From Mucilaginibacter roseus (lineage in GTDB: Bacteria > Bacteroidota > Bacteroidia > Sphingobacteriales > Sphingobacteriaceae): a stretch of 64,000 bases of DNA. The translations under genes were made by a program, and so were the position numbers. Each line of letters starts with the position of its first letter. The first letter of the stretch is position 1. The notes under the pieces were generated by a model. That model was not told the DNA's origin, made no database searches, and saw only the letters and a program-made list of their open reading frames with translations. Positions 27,357 through 35,560 of the stretch are shown here, piece after piece. The stretch lies in the NCBI RefSeq assembly GCF_021215455.1, contig NZ_JAJPWV010000004.1, forward strand, positions 62,001 to 126,000, read 5' to 3'.

Positions 27357-28310
27357 ATGAACCTCAAACATACTTTGCTCCTGCTGTGCCTTTTATCGGG
27401 CCTGCAAGCATTTGCGCAGACACACCGTAACGAATTCGGCTTTCAAAGCGATAACGATTCCTTTCTGGCTCAAGGGTCTGACCGTTATTACACCAACGGA
27501 CTCTTTGTTTTCTTTAGACGGGGATTAAATGTTAACGATACCACCCGCTTTAAAAACAAAGTTTTAGGCATTGAGCTGGGCCAAAAAATTTTCAATCCGG
27601 CAAGCGGCCAAACACCCGACCGTGAAATGGTTGACCGCCCATTTGCCGGTTACTTGTATGCAGGTGCTAACCTTAACTATTTATACAGCAACGAGAGCAA
27701 CCTGAAACTGGGCGCGCAAATAGGCGTGATAGGCCCTGCAGCGCTTGGCCGACAGGCGCAGGAGGTTATACACAACACGTTCGGCTTTTATGAACTGCAA
27801 GGCTGGGAATATCAGATACGCAACAACTTTCAATTTAACTTATCGGGCGAGTACAACAGGTTGCTTGGCCGGGCTGGCAAGGATGCGGATATATCGTTAA
27901 ACACCTACGCTAACCTGGGTACCGGCTTCACCGGCGCGGGCGCCGGCTTTTTAGTGCGATTAGGTAACTTTAACCAGCTATTCAACTCAGTAAGTACGCA
28001 AAGTAACGCCATTAAGCAACGAGGCTTTGAACCGCTGAATAAGCACGAATTTTTTTTCTACCTACGCCCTACCCTGCGTTATGTAGCCTATGATGCTACC
28101 ATTGAAGGCAGCTTGTTTAATAAAGATGCGGATGGTGTAGAAGTAAGGCTTACCCGTAAACCCATTGTATTCAGCCAGCAATTTGGCGTTACCTACGGCG
28201 GTGAGCGCTGGATATTTGACCTGTCGGCTGTTTTTCAAACTAAGGACACAAAAGAGATGCTGAAAGCCCACCAGTGGGGATCAGCAACTATACTTTACCG
28301 GTTCAATTAG
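27357..28310 (+). CDS. LpxR-type lipid A 3'-O-deacylase (outer membrane)
   Basis: The 317-residue protein has a signal peptide ending FAQ (~21) and the LpxR/DUF2219 beta-barrel pattern. The active-site region NDNDSF with Asn33 and Asp34, Thr46 in RYYTNG and His139 in EVIHNT correspond to the catalytic residues of the Salmonella enzyme. RPFAGYLYAG and GPAALGRQ are also conserved. LpxR removes the 3'-acyloxyacyl chain of lipid A at the outer membrane. It begins 24 nt after the lon terminator and overlaps the convergent arfB gene by 4 nt. Confidence 0.87.
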   Translation: MNLKHTLLLLCLLSGLQAFAQTHRNEFGFQSDNDSFLAQGSDRYYTNGLFVFFRRGLNVNDTTRFKNKVLGIELGQKIFNPASGQTPDREMVDRPFAGYLYAGANLNYLYSNESNLKLGAQIGVIGPAALGRQAQEVIHNTFGFYELQGWEYQIRNNFQFNLSGEYNRLLGRAGKDADISLNTYANLGTGFTGAGAGFLVRLGNFNQLFNSVSTQSNAIKQRGFEPLNKHEFFFYLRPTLRYVAYDATIEGSLFNKDADGVEVRLTRKPIVFSQQFGVTYGGERWIFDLSAVFQTKDTKEMLKAHQWGSATILYRFN

Positions 28311-28717
28311 TAATCGAAGTTTCGTTTACGGCTTTCTTTTTTAGCTGATTGCTGGCGTTTATTTTCGGCGCGAGCCGCTTTAACGGCGCGGCTTACCTTT
28401 GTGGCTTTTCGTGGTTTCTCGATTTGTAAAGCTTTAGTGAGTAAGGCAACAAGTTTCTCGAGTGCTTTCTCCTTATTTAAGTACTGGCTGCGCTCCTCGT
28501 CACACACCACCTGTATCATGCCATCCTTATTAAAGCGCGATTGCAAACGGCTATTTATCAAAATTTTCTCATCATCATTAAACAGCGATGACTCATCAAC
28601 AGAAAACAGCAATTCAACTTTGGTTGATACTTTGTTAACGTTTTGCCCGCCTTTGCCGCCGCTGCGCGATGTTTTGTATATCACCTCTTTTTGCAGCTCC
28701 GCCTTGTTTGCATTCAT
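28307..28717 (-). CDS. arfB: Alternative ribosome-rescue factor ArfB (GGQ peptidyl-tRNA hydrolase)
   Basis: The 136-residue protein has the class I release-factor catalytic domain with GGQ at residues 23-25 (SRSGGKGGQNVNKVSTKVEL). The tail is rich in Lys and Arg (SRAVKAARAENKRQQSAKK), and in ArfB/YaeJ that tail enters the empty mRNA channel of stalled ribosomes. It frees nascent chains without a stop codon. A TATATTTG element ends 4 nt before its ATG, suggesting a leaderless mRNA. It overlaps LpxR by 4 nt at the 3' end. Confidence 0.93.
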   Translation of the reverse strand: MNANKAELQKEVIYKTSRSGGKGGQNVNKVSTKVELLFSVDESSLFNDDEKILINSRLQSRFNKDGMIQVVCDEERSQYLNKEKALEKLVALLTKALQIEKPRKATKVSRAVKAARAENKRQQSAKKESRKRNFDY

Positions 28718-28721
28718 GCGG

Positions 28722-28729
28722 CAAATATA
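28722..28729 (-). promoter_or_regulatory. -7 element (TATATTTG) of arfB
   Basis: TATATTTG, then CCGC, then the ATG at 28717, the same arrangement as at the DUF3050 gene (TAAATTTG-CCGC-ATG). A TTG lies 15 nt upstream, shorter than the usual spacing. Confidence 0.5.
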
Positions 28730-28776
28730 AATTGTTTATCAGGGCAACGCTTATATTTTGTATCTTGGATGCGCAT

Positions 28777-29454
28777 ATGAATAACAATATAGTTGTAGCC
28801 ATTGACGGTTTCTCGTCGTGCGGTAAAAGCACCATTGCCAAAGCCTTAGCCAAAAAACTTAATTTTGTATATGTTGACACCGGTGCCATGTACCGTGCCG
28901 TTACACTCTATTTTTTGCGTAATGAGGTAGATGTAACCAACCAAACTCAAGTAGAAACCGCGCTCAACAACATCCATATCAGCCTTAAAACTACTGATGG
29001 GCAGGTGAGCATCTTTTTGAATGATGAGGATGTATCCGAAGAGATCAGGCAGATGCATGTGGCTTCAAATGTAAGCAAGATTGCAGCTATACCTGCCGTA
29101 CGCCACGCCATGGTGAAACAGCAGCAACTGATGGGTAAATCCATTAACATCATAATGGATGGCCGCGATATAGGCACTACAGTTTTCCCGGATGCGCAGG
29201 TAAAACTCTTCATGACGGCCGACCCTAAGATCCGCGCTGAACGCCGCTATAAGGAACTGGTAGTTAAACAGCCTGATATTACCATGGAAGAAGTATTTGA
29301 AAACCTTGCCCTGCGCGACCATGACGACACCACCCGCAAGGAAAGTCCGCTGGTACAGGCTGCAGATGCTATTGTATTAGATAACAGCTACCTTACTCCC
29401 GATGAGCAACTGGAGTTTGCGCTGAATAAAATCAAGCCTTTTATTAAGGAATAA
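28777..29454 (+). CDS. cmk: Cytidylate kinase
   Basis: The 225-residue enzyme phosphorylates CMP and dCMP with ATP. The P-loop is GFSSCGKSTIAKALA (~8-22), followed by YVDTGAMYRAVTLY, then IIMDGRDIGTTVFPDA (~125) and RAERRYKEL. I start it at ATG 28777 (MNNNIVVAIDG); the frame is open further upstream to 28669, but that would run antisense into arfB and exceed normal length. It overlaps the convergent dCMP deaminase gene by 11 nt, so two pyrimidine nucleotide enzymes face each other tail to tail. Confidence 0.96.
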   Translation: MNNNIVVAIDGFSSCGKSTIAKALAKKLNFVYVDTGAMYRAVTLYFLRNEVDVTNQTQVETALNNIHISLKTTDGQVSIFLNDEDVSEEIRQMHVASNVSKIAAIPAVRHAMVKQQQLMGKSINIIMDGRDIGTTVFPDAQVKLFMTADPKIRAERRYKELVVKQPDITMEEVFENLALRDHDDTTRKESPLVQAADAIVLDNSYLTPDEQLEFALNKIKPFIKE

Positions 29455-29908
29455 CATCGGTATCAAATCGTTCGGCAACTACACCAAAGCGGTTCAGAAA
29501 ATCCACGCCCTCATCGCTTGGCAAACCCTTGTAAGCAGCGTACGATTTATTATAGAAAACGTGCTTTATACCTGCCGAAAATATCAGCCTGGCACATGGC
29601 AGGCATGGCGATAATGTAGTGTATAACGTAGCACCCTGCAAATTAGCCCCATTCTTAACGGCGTATAATATAGCATTCTCCTCAGCGTGTAAAGCTAATG
29701 AGCAGCTTCCGCGGGCATCGCGAGGACAACCGGAATCGGGCCATTCCTCATCGCAATTGTGCGTGCCTGCCGGCGGGCCGTTATAGCCTATCGAAATAAT
29801 GCGCGTATCCTTAACCAATACCGCCCCAACGTGCGCTTTAACACAATGCGACCGTCGGGCTAAGTCGGTCGCGAGGTTCATAAATATATTATCGAAACTG
29901 GGTTTCAT
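29444..29908 (-). CDS. dCMP deaminase family protein
   Basis: The 154-residue zinc enzyme has the cytidine-deaminase signature HAEENAI (His74, Glu76) and PCLPCA (Cys102, Cys105). An extra Cys/His region (THNCDEEWPDSGCPRD) precedes it, as in dCMP deaminases of the ComEB type. It converts dCMP to dUMP for thymidylate synthesis. A low-complexity repeat fills the gap upstream, separating it from the MFS transporter gene. Confidence 0.93.
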   Translation of the reverse strand: MKPSFDNIFMNLATDLARRSHCVKAHVGAVLVKDTRIISIGYNGPPAGTHNCDEEWPDSGCPRDARGSCSLALHAEENAILYAVKNGANLQGATLYTTLSPCLPCARLIFSAGIKHVFYNKSYAAYKGLPSDEGVDFLNRFGVVAERFDTDVIP

Positions 29909-30037
29909 TATGGTCAGTAGTTAGTGGTCAGTAGTCATTTGGCATTCAAAGTTTGTTATAAAAGCATTGGTCAGTTATCATTAGCATATACAACGACTAA
30001 TGACAACTGACCAATGACTAATGCCTATTCACTAAAA
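29909..30037. repeat. Low-complexity intergenic repeat with a 19-bp hairpin
   Basis: The gap consists of words such as GGTCAGTAGTTAGTGGTCAGTAG and GACTAATGACAACTGACC. ATTGGTCAGTTATCATTAG (29966-29984) and CTAATGACAACTGACCAAT (29997-30015) pair with a single mismatch around a 12-nt loop. It has no open reading frame. It belongs with the similar DNA at 14821, 43655, 55037 and 62835. Confidence 0.65.
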
Positions 30038-31513
30038 TTAATGTCCGCCTTTTACTTCAAGCGAATCAAAATCAATACCCTGAGATTTCAGAATGCTCTT
30101 CGCTTTAAGTGCGTAAAACGCCAGGTAAGCAAAGCAACCTACACCCACCAGGTATGACCATTGAATGCCTAACAAATCATCAGCTGCTAAAACACCTTGT
30201 AGTAAGCTGATGATACCGCCACCCATAATCATCATGATCAGGAAGCCTGAACCCTGGTTGGTATGCTTACCTAATCCGGATACGGCGAGGGTGTAAATAC
30301 ATGGCCAAAGTGTTGAACAGAATAAACCAACGCTGATAAATGCGAAGGCACTGATCATACCACTGGTTAACATACCTATAAACAATGCGGTTATACCCAT
30401 TGCCGAGAAGATAAATAACAAACGCGCGGGGCTACCTTTACTTAACATGTCACCAATAATCATGGCGATGATTACAAATCCGTATACATAGAATGGGGTA
30501 ACATCATGCTGCGCCATTTTGTTAACGGCTAAGAACACGCCGAACGCAATGTAAGGAACTACTACGTTCAGCACCTTGCGCAAACCGCCGCTAACATTAA
30601 ACGCACCTACCGAAGCAGTCCAACGGCCGATCATCAAGCTGGCCCAGTATAACGATACGAAAGGCGCAATATTAGCCGTAGCTAAACCAAGCTCTTTACC
30701 CATATACTCGGGCAGGTTACTCGCTGTTGATACTTCTACACCTACATAAACAAAAATGGCGATCATACCCATCCAAAGCTGAGGATAGTTTAAGGCACCT
30801 TTCTTCTGCCCGCTGGTGTGAACATGCGAAACGTCTGTAGGGGTGCTTAGGTCGATGGTATCTGATTCGGTTTCAATCTTATTAGGAATTGAAGAAAATT
30901 TAAATACGACTGCAACAACTATAAATAGAGCGCCTAAAATAAGATACGGAAATTTCACCGCGCTTATACTTGCATCAGACGAGTTAGCGCTAACCGATCC
31001 GAATATGGCCAAACTTACCAACAACGGCCCTATGGTAGTACCAAAGTTGTTTACACCACCGGTTAAGCTAAGGCGTTGTGCACCGGTTTTAGGATCGCCA
31101 AGCGCTACGGCCAACGCGTTAGCCGCAATTTGCTGTAATGAAAAACCAAGGCCAACTATAAACAAACCCGTGATCATAATCAGGAACGATGCAGATTCAG
31201 CTGCCGGATAAAATAACAATGTTCCTAACGCTGATATGGTAAGGCCGATGGCTATACCATTTTTGTAGCCAATACGATTTAGCAAGTCGCCACCTAAACT
31301 GTTAGAAACTAAGGTATAGATAATAGAGCCTACTGTATAAGCCACGTAAAAGGCAAACGAAATCATTTGTGATTGCCATTGCTCAAGGTTAAGCTTCTCC
31401 TTAAACACCGGAATGAGAATGTCATTACTCGCTGCTACGAATCCCCAAAAAAAGAATACTGTAACCAGCGTTGCCAGTGCCGATCCGTAGCTTTTAGTTT
31501 TGTTTTGTTCCAT
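30038..31513 (-). CDS. Sugar:H+ symporter of the FHS (FucP-like) MFS family
   Basis: This 491-residue inner-membrane protein has about twelve helices with a long cytoplasmic loop in the middle (~205-235, rich in Thr/Asp/Ser). The N-terminal VFFFWGFVAASNDILIPVFK and QQIAANALAVALGDP segments are typical of the fucose/glucose/galactose/N-acetylglucosamine permease group common in Bacteroidota. The actual sugar cannot be read. No sugar-catabolic genes are adjacent, so context does not help. It is upstream of dCMP deaminase but separated from it by the repeat. Confidence 0.87.
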   Translation of the reverse strand: MEQNKTKSYGSALATLVTVFFFWGFVAASNDILIPVFKEKLNLEQWQSQMISFAFYVAYTVGSIIYTLVSNSLGGDLLNRIGYKNGIAIGLTISALGTLLFYPAAESASFLIMITGLFIVGLGFSLQQIAANALAVALGDPKTGAQRLSLTGGVNNFGTTIGPLLVSLAIFGSVSANSSDASISAVKFPYLILGALFIVVAVVFKFSSIPNKIETESDTIDLSTPTDVSHVHTSGQKKGALNYPQLWMGMIAIFVYVGVEVSTASNLPEYMGKELGLATANIAPFVSLYWASLMIGRWTASVGAFNVSGGLRKVLNVVVPYIAFGVFLAVNKMAQHDVTPFYVYGFVIIAMIIGDMLSKGSPARLLFIFSAMGITALFIGMLTSGMISAFAFISVGLFCSTLWPCIYTLAVSGLGKHTNQGSGFLIMMIMGGGIISLLQGVLAADDLLGIQWSYLVGVGCFAYLAFYALKAKSILKSQGIDFDSLEVKGGH

Positions 31514-31682
31514 TTTATAAGTTGGTTGTACGAATTTTGTTTAAAGCACTAACATAAATCAATTTTTATAATTTCCTGTTATAAGATTACATTTTGTTAC
31601 CGCGGCTAACACATTTTTCTTTTGGTTATGAGATAAAATTGCATATTCGCATGGCCAAAATATGCCGCTCAAGATATAATTA

Positions 31683-32339
31683 ATGATAGATGCCATTATT
31701 TCAGGAATCGGTATAGGGTTAATATTAACTTTTATAACCGGGCCGGTATTTTTCTCGCTGATAAAGGTGAGTATCGAGAGAGGCTTTCAGGCGGGCGTAG
31801 CCTTTGCCCTGGGCGTAGTATCAACCGATGTGGTTTTTGTTGGTGCTATACTTTTTGGCTCGCAACTGATAGATATTACCCCGCAAACCAAAATTTACGC
31901 AGGCGTTGTAGGCAGCGTTATACTGCTTGGCGTGGGCATATATTACATTTTTAAAAAAGCCGACGTAAACTATAAAAATTCCACACCTTCAAAGCTTAAG
32001 CGTACCGGCTATTTTTTGAAGGGTTTTTTTATGTGCATTTTTAACCCGACCATCCTTTTCCATTGGATGATGGTAATTGGTACGGCCAGCACCACATTCC
32101 ATGAAGGAATACCCAACCGTCAGCTTAAAATAGCCACCATGTTTTTAACTGTGCTGATTGTGCAGTTTGGCCTTGACACGCTGAAGGCATTTTATGCCAA
32201 TAAACTGCGCGACCGAATATCAGTAACCCTGGTGCACAAGCTTAACCAGGTGGCCGGCATAGCGCTTATCATCGCATCATTTATCCTCTTCGATAGGTTG
32301 GTAACCCACCTTGTTTTTGCGCCCGAGAAGGTTTCTTAA
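31683..32339 (+). CDS. LysE/RhtB-family amino-acid exporter
   Basis: The 218-residue inner-membrane protein has about six helices. The N-terminal GIGLILTFITGPVFFSLIK and GFQAGVAFALGVVSTDVVFV fit the LysE family, where the motif G-x3-G-P near the first helix is diagnostic. Members export lysine, homoserine, threonine or similar compounds; the substrate here is unknown. It stands alone, divergent from the MFS gene and convergent with purF. Confidence 0.88.
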   Translation: MIDAIISGIGIGLILTFITGPVFFSLIKVSIERGFQAGVAFALGVVSTDVVFVGAILFGSQLIDITPQTKIYAGVVGSVILLGVGIYYIFKKADVNYKNSTPSKLKRTGYFLKGFFMCIFNPTILFHWMMVIGTASTTFHEGIPNRQLKIATMFLTVLIVQFGLDTLKAFYANKLRDRISVTLVHKLNQVAGIALIIASFILFDRLVTHLVFAPEKVS

Positions 32340-32362
32340 ATTTTATAAAAAGCTTTTCAAAC

Positions 32363-32388
32363 AAAAAACGCCCCGTTTCCGGAGCGTT
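32363..32388 (-). terminator. Intrinsic terminator of purF
   Basis: On the minus strand, stem AACGCTCCG / CGGGGCGTT (32388-32380 and 32375-32367, one mismatch) with a 4-nt loop, followed by T6. It lies between the convergent lysE-like and purF genes. Confidence 0.7.
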
Positions 32389-32421
32389 CTGTAAATTGTG
32401 TGCAGGTTAACCAAATACGGC

Positions 32422-34329
32422 TTACATGTAAGCGCGTTGGTTTTTGCCTTCCATCCAGTTAACAAAAGCGCGGTTAACTACCTTGTTACCACCCGCTGTT
32501 GGATAGTTGCCTGAAAAATACCAATCGCCGGTATGGTCAGGGCAGGCAATGTGCAGGTTTTCCAGCGTTTGATAGATCACCTGAACTTCTGCATTTGTAT
32601 TTTTTGGAGTAATGATTTGTGCAATACGATCAGATATCTCCTGATCGGTAAATGGCTCGTAAATAGCCTTAACATAGTTTACCACTTGTTCTTTAGGCAG
32701 CTTGGCGCTGTCTTTACACTGCTGGTAAACCTTTAGCAATATTTCTTCTTTACCGGCATCTTTAAGCAGGCTCACCGCTGCCTCAAAAGCCACAAACTCA
32801 CCCATTCGAGACATATCAATGCCATAGCAATCCGGGTAACGTATTTGCGGCGCTGACGATACTACCACGATCTTTTTAGGCCCTAAGCGATCCAGTATTT
32901 TCAGGATACTTTGCTTAAGTGTGGTACCACGCACAATTGAATCATCCAGCACCACCAGTTTATCAGTGCCATGGTTTATTAAACCATAAGTGGTATCATA
33001 AACATGGGCAACCATTTCACTACGGTCGGCGTCCTGGGTAATAAAGGTACGCAGCTTAACGTCTTTTATAGCGATCTTCTCCACACGTGGCGCCAATTGC
33101 AGCACCTCGGTCAGTTCTTCATCGCTTATTTTGTCCTCTCGGTTAAGTAATCTGTCGCGCTGATACTTTTTAATGTATTTGTGCACCCCTTCAACCATGC
33201 CATAAAAAGCAACTTCGGCAGTGTTAGGGATGTAAGAAAATACGGTGTTTTTGATATCGTGATCAACCGTTTCCAGTATCTGCGGGCACAATAAACGGCC
33301 TAATTGCTTACGTTCACGGTAGATAGACGAGTCGCTGCCGCGAGAGAAATAAATACGCTCAAATGAACACGATTTCTTTTCAAGCGGCTCACTAAACATA
33401 TCTTCTGATACGTCGCCATTCTTTTTAACGATAAGCGCGTGGCCCGGCTTAATCTCGTTAATATCATCAAGCGAAACGTTGAAAGCAGTTTGAATTGCCG
33501 GGCGCTCTGAAGCAGCCACTACAATCTCATCATTATAATAATAGAATGCCGGGCGTATGCCTACCGGATCGCGCATTACAAATGCATCACCGTGGCCCAT
33601 AATACCGGCTATGGTATAACCACCATCCCAGTTTTTGGCTGATTTACGGAGAATTTTGGCTACGTCAAGATCATTGGCAATTAATTTACTGATCTCCATG
33701 TTATCATCCAGGCCTTCACGTTTGTACTGATCAAACAATCCTTGATTTTCAGTATCCAAAAAGTGGCCTATTTTCTCTAACACGGTAACGGTATCGGCCT
33801 TTTCTTTAGGGTGCTGCCCCAAATCGTAAAGCTGTTGCAGTAATTCATCAACATTGGTCATGTTAAAGTTACCGGCAATTACCAGGTTACGGGTTTTCCA
33901 GTTGTTTTGACGAAGAAAGGGGTGACAATTTTCGATACTATTTTTGCCATGCGTACCATAACGCAGGTGGCCCAAAAGCACTTCGCCGGTAAAGCTCACA
34001 TGCTCTTTCAGCCAGTCGGCATCAGCAAGCTTATCCGGAAACTCCTTTTCAATGTCAGCAAATTTTTTCTGGATGTACTCAAAAATATCAGCAACCGCGT
34101 TTGATGCCATTGAGCGGTGGCGGCTTATGTAGCGTTTACCGGGATCAATATCCAGCTTAATAGTAGCAACACCAGCGCCATCCTGGCCGCGGTTGTGTTG
34201 TTTTTCCATTAAGAGGTACAGTTTGTTTAAGCCGTACAGTGCAGTGCCGTACTTTTGCTGATAGTAAGAGAGTGGCTTTCTTAGGCGGATAAATGCCACA
34301 CCGCATTCATGTTTAATCTGATCGCTCAT
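32422..34329 (-). CDS. purF: Amidophosphoribosyltransferase, long Bacteroidota form
   Basis: The enzyme makes phosphoribosylamine from PRPP and glutamine, the first step of purine synthesis. The N-terminal nucleophile is Cys9 (HECGVAF), so the first eight residues should be removed as a propeptide. Glutaminase marks include KQHNRGQDGAG, LLGHLRYGTHG and NCHPFLRQN. The PRPP loop VVLDDSIVRGTT lies at about 455. At 635 residues it is well over the usual ~470-510, with extra sequence mainly between the two domains and at the C-terminus. I recall such long versions in Bacteroidota. Whether a second, short PurF exists is not visible here. Confidence 0.87.
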   Translation of the reverse strand: MSDQIKHECGVAFIRLRKPLSYYQQKYGTALYGLNKLYLLMEKQHNRGQDGAGVATIKLDIDPGKRYISRHRSMASNAVADIFEYIQKKFADIEKEFPDKLADADWLKEHVSFTGEVLLGHLRYGTHGKNSIENCHPFLRQNNWKTRNLVIAGNFNMTNVDELLQQLYDLGQHPKEKADTVTVLEKIGHFLDTENQGLFDQYKREGLDDNMEISKLIANDLDVAKILRKSAKNWDGGYTIAGIMGHGDAFVMRDPVGIRPAFYYYNDEIVVAASERPAIQTAFNVSLDDINEIKPGHALIVKKNGDVSEDMFSEPLEKKSCSFERIYFSRGSDSSIYRERKQLGRLLCPQILETVDHDIKNTVFSYIPNTAEVAFYGMVEGVHKYIKKYQRDRLLNREDKISDEELTEVLQLAPRVEKIAIKDVKLRTFITQDADRSEMVAHVYDTTYGLINHGTDKLVVLDDSIVRGTTLKQSILKILDRLGPKKIVVVSSAPQIRYPDCYGIDMSRMGEFVAFEAAVSLLKDAGKEEILLKVYQQCKDSAKLPKEQVVNYVKAIYEPFTDQEISDRIAQIITPKNTNAEVQVIYQTLENLHIACPDHTGDWYFSGNYPTAGGNKVVNRAFVNWMEGKNQRAYM

Positions 34330-34346
34330 GATTTGTAATGAGGTTG

Positions 34347-34354
34347 CAAAGGTA
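34347..34354 (-). promoter_or_regulatory. -7 element (TACCTTTG) of purF
   Basis: TACCTTTG followed by CA matches TAnnTTTG and lies 17 nt before the ATG at 34329. No -33 box is apparent. Confidence 0.45.
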
Positions 34355-34436
34355 AACTTTTGTTTGCGATTATCTCCTATCCTATTGTCATTAAAAAAGC
34401 ATTAATATTGATATTAATTTAACACTACCTTAACCA

Positions 34437-35489
34437 TCACATTGCCCTTGCAGGAACCAGCTTTTGCCGAAGCCATTTGCGAACCGGTTCATCATATAAT
34501 TTTAAGGCAGCCAATGCGAAAACAATGAAAAATACGAACAGACCTATAGCTATAGGAACGTTCTGATCAACTGCCGGCTTTTTAACACTGATCCAGTAAC
34601 CGTAAATGTAGATGAAAGGATAATGGATCAGATACAGCGGATAAGATAATTCACCTGCAAATTTACAAACCTTTGCCCATGTACCGCTCACCTGGCCTCC
34701 TGCCCCTGCAGCTACCACGAGCGGAAACAGCAAAATAACGCAGGCGACATCATACAACCCATTATATTGAAACCTCGGCATAAAGAATACTACGATCAGC
34801 AACAACGAAAGCAGCGGATAGGCCATCGGGATACTGATCAGTTTACCCATACGAAACAACAGTAAACCGGCGAAGAAAGGAAACAACATGCGTATGGGCG
34901 CCGCCCATAAGGTTTCGTAACTCCAGCCCAGGCCCATGTAGTTTTGTTTAAGAGCCATCAAAGTTAATGCTGATCCGGTAACAATAAGCACTATTACTAA
35001 AGCTGTCTTATTTAATTTGCGGCCTACCAGCGCGTAAATAATGTTGGCGATATATTCCTGTAATAACGACCAGCACGGGCCGTTTAGCGAATGGGTTTCG
35101 CCCCATGCGCGAACATCGGGATGAGGCAAAATGGTATAACCGATCAGCGTGACACCAATTAGCTTGATCAGGCTCATGTTAAATGAGCTGTCGTGATACG
35201 GGTCGAACCAAAAGGCTATCGCACCTACGGTAATGCTGAATATTACCATGGGATGCAGGCGCGCAAACCTTATTTTCAGGAATTGCCCTACACTCATTTC
35301 TCCCCAACGGTCATCATAAGCATACCCAACTACAAAGCCTGATAGCAGGTAGAAAAAATCAACCGCCAGGTAACCATGATTCATGGGATGCGTTTCGGGC
35401 GGAAAGTTTACCTCGAGTATATGAAATATAACTACAAGTATGGCGGCCGTACCGCGCAATCCATCAAGTATAGGGTAATGGGGTTTCAT
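34437..35489 (-). CDS. Acyltransferase 3 family membrane protein
   Basis: The ~350-residue protein has about ten hydrophobic helices. The family signature is HYPILDGLRGTAAILVVIFH at the N-terminus, containing the conserved Arg and His, with LAVDFFYLLSGFVVGYAYDDRW following. Members O-acetylate sugars, peptidoglycan or LPS at the cytoplasmic membrane. I use ATG 35489; the preceding TTG in frame (35492) is an unnecessary extension. The start lies only 7 nt after the amt terminator stem, so its promoter position is unclear. The acceptor is unknown. Confidence 0.9.
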   Translation of the reverse strand: MKPHYPILDGLRGTAAILVVIFHILEVNFPPETHPMNHGYLAVDFFYLLSGFVVGYAYDDRWGEMSVGQFLKIRFARLHPMVIFSITVGAIAFWFDPYHDSSFNMSLIKLIGVTLIGYTILPHPDVRAWGETHSLNGPCWSLLQEYIANIIYALVGRKLNKTALVIVLIVTGSALTLMALKQNYMGLGWSYETLWAAPIRMLFPFFAGLLLFRMGKLISIPMAYPLLSLLLIVVFFMPRFQYNGLYDVACVILLFPLVVAAGAGGQVSGTWAKVCKFAGELSYPLYLIHYPFIYIYGYWISVKKPAVDQNVPIAIGLFVFFIVFALAALKLYDEPVRKWLRQKLVPARAM

Positions 35490-35490
35490 C

Positions 35491-35535
35491 AAATAAAAAA
35501 TGCTTATGACGTTGTAAAGTAGTCATAAGCATTTT
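35491..35535 (-). terminator. Intrinsic terminator of amt
   Basis: Stem AAAATGCTTATGAC (35535-35522 on the minus strand) / GTCATAAGCATTTT (35510-35497), perfect over 14 bp with an 11-nt loop, then TTATTT. Confidence 0.85.
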
Positions 35536-35560
35536 AAAAATAAACTATGTAGATAGTTTG

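Noticed and set aside
28669..28776. Upstream extension of cmk
   Set aside because: It would run antisense into arfB and add 36 non-conserved residues before the MNNNIVVAIDG start.
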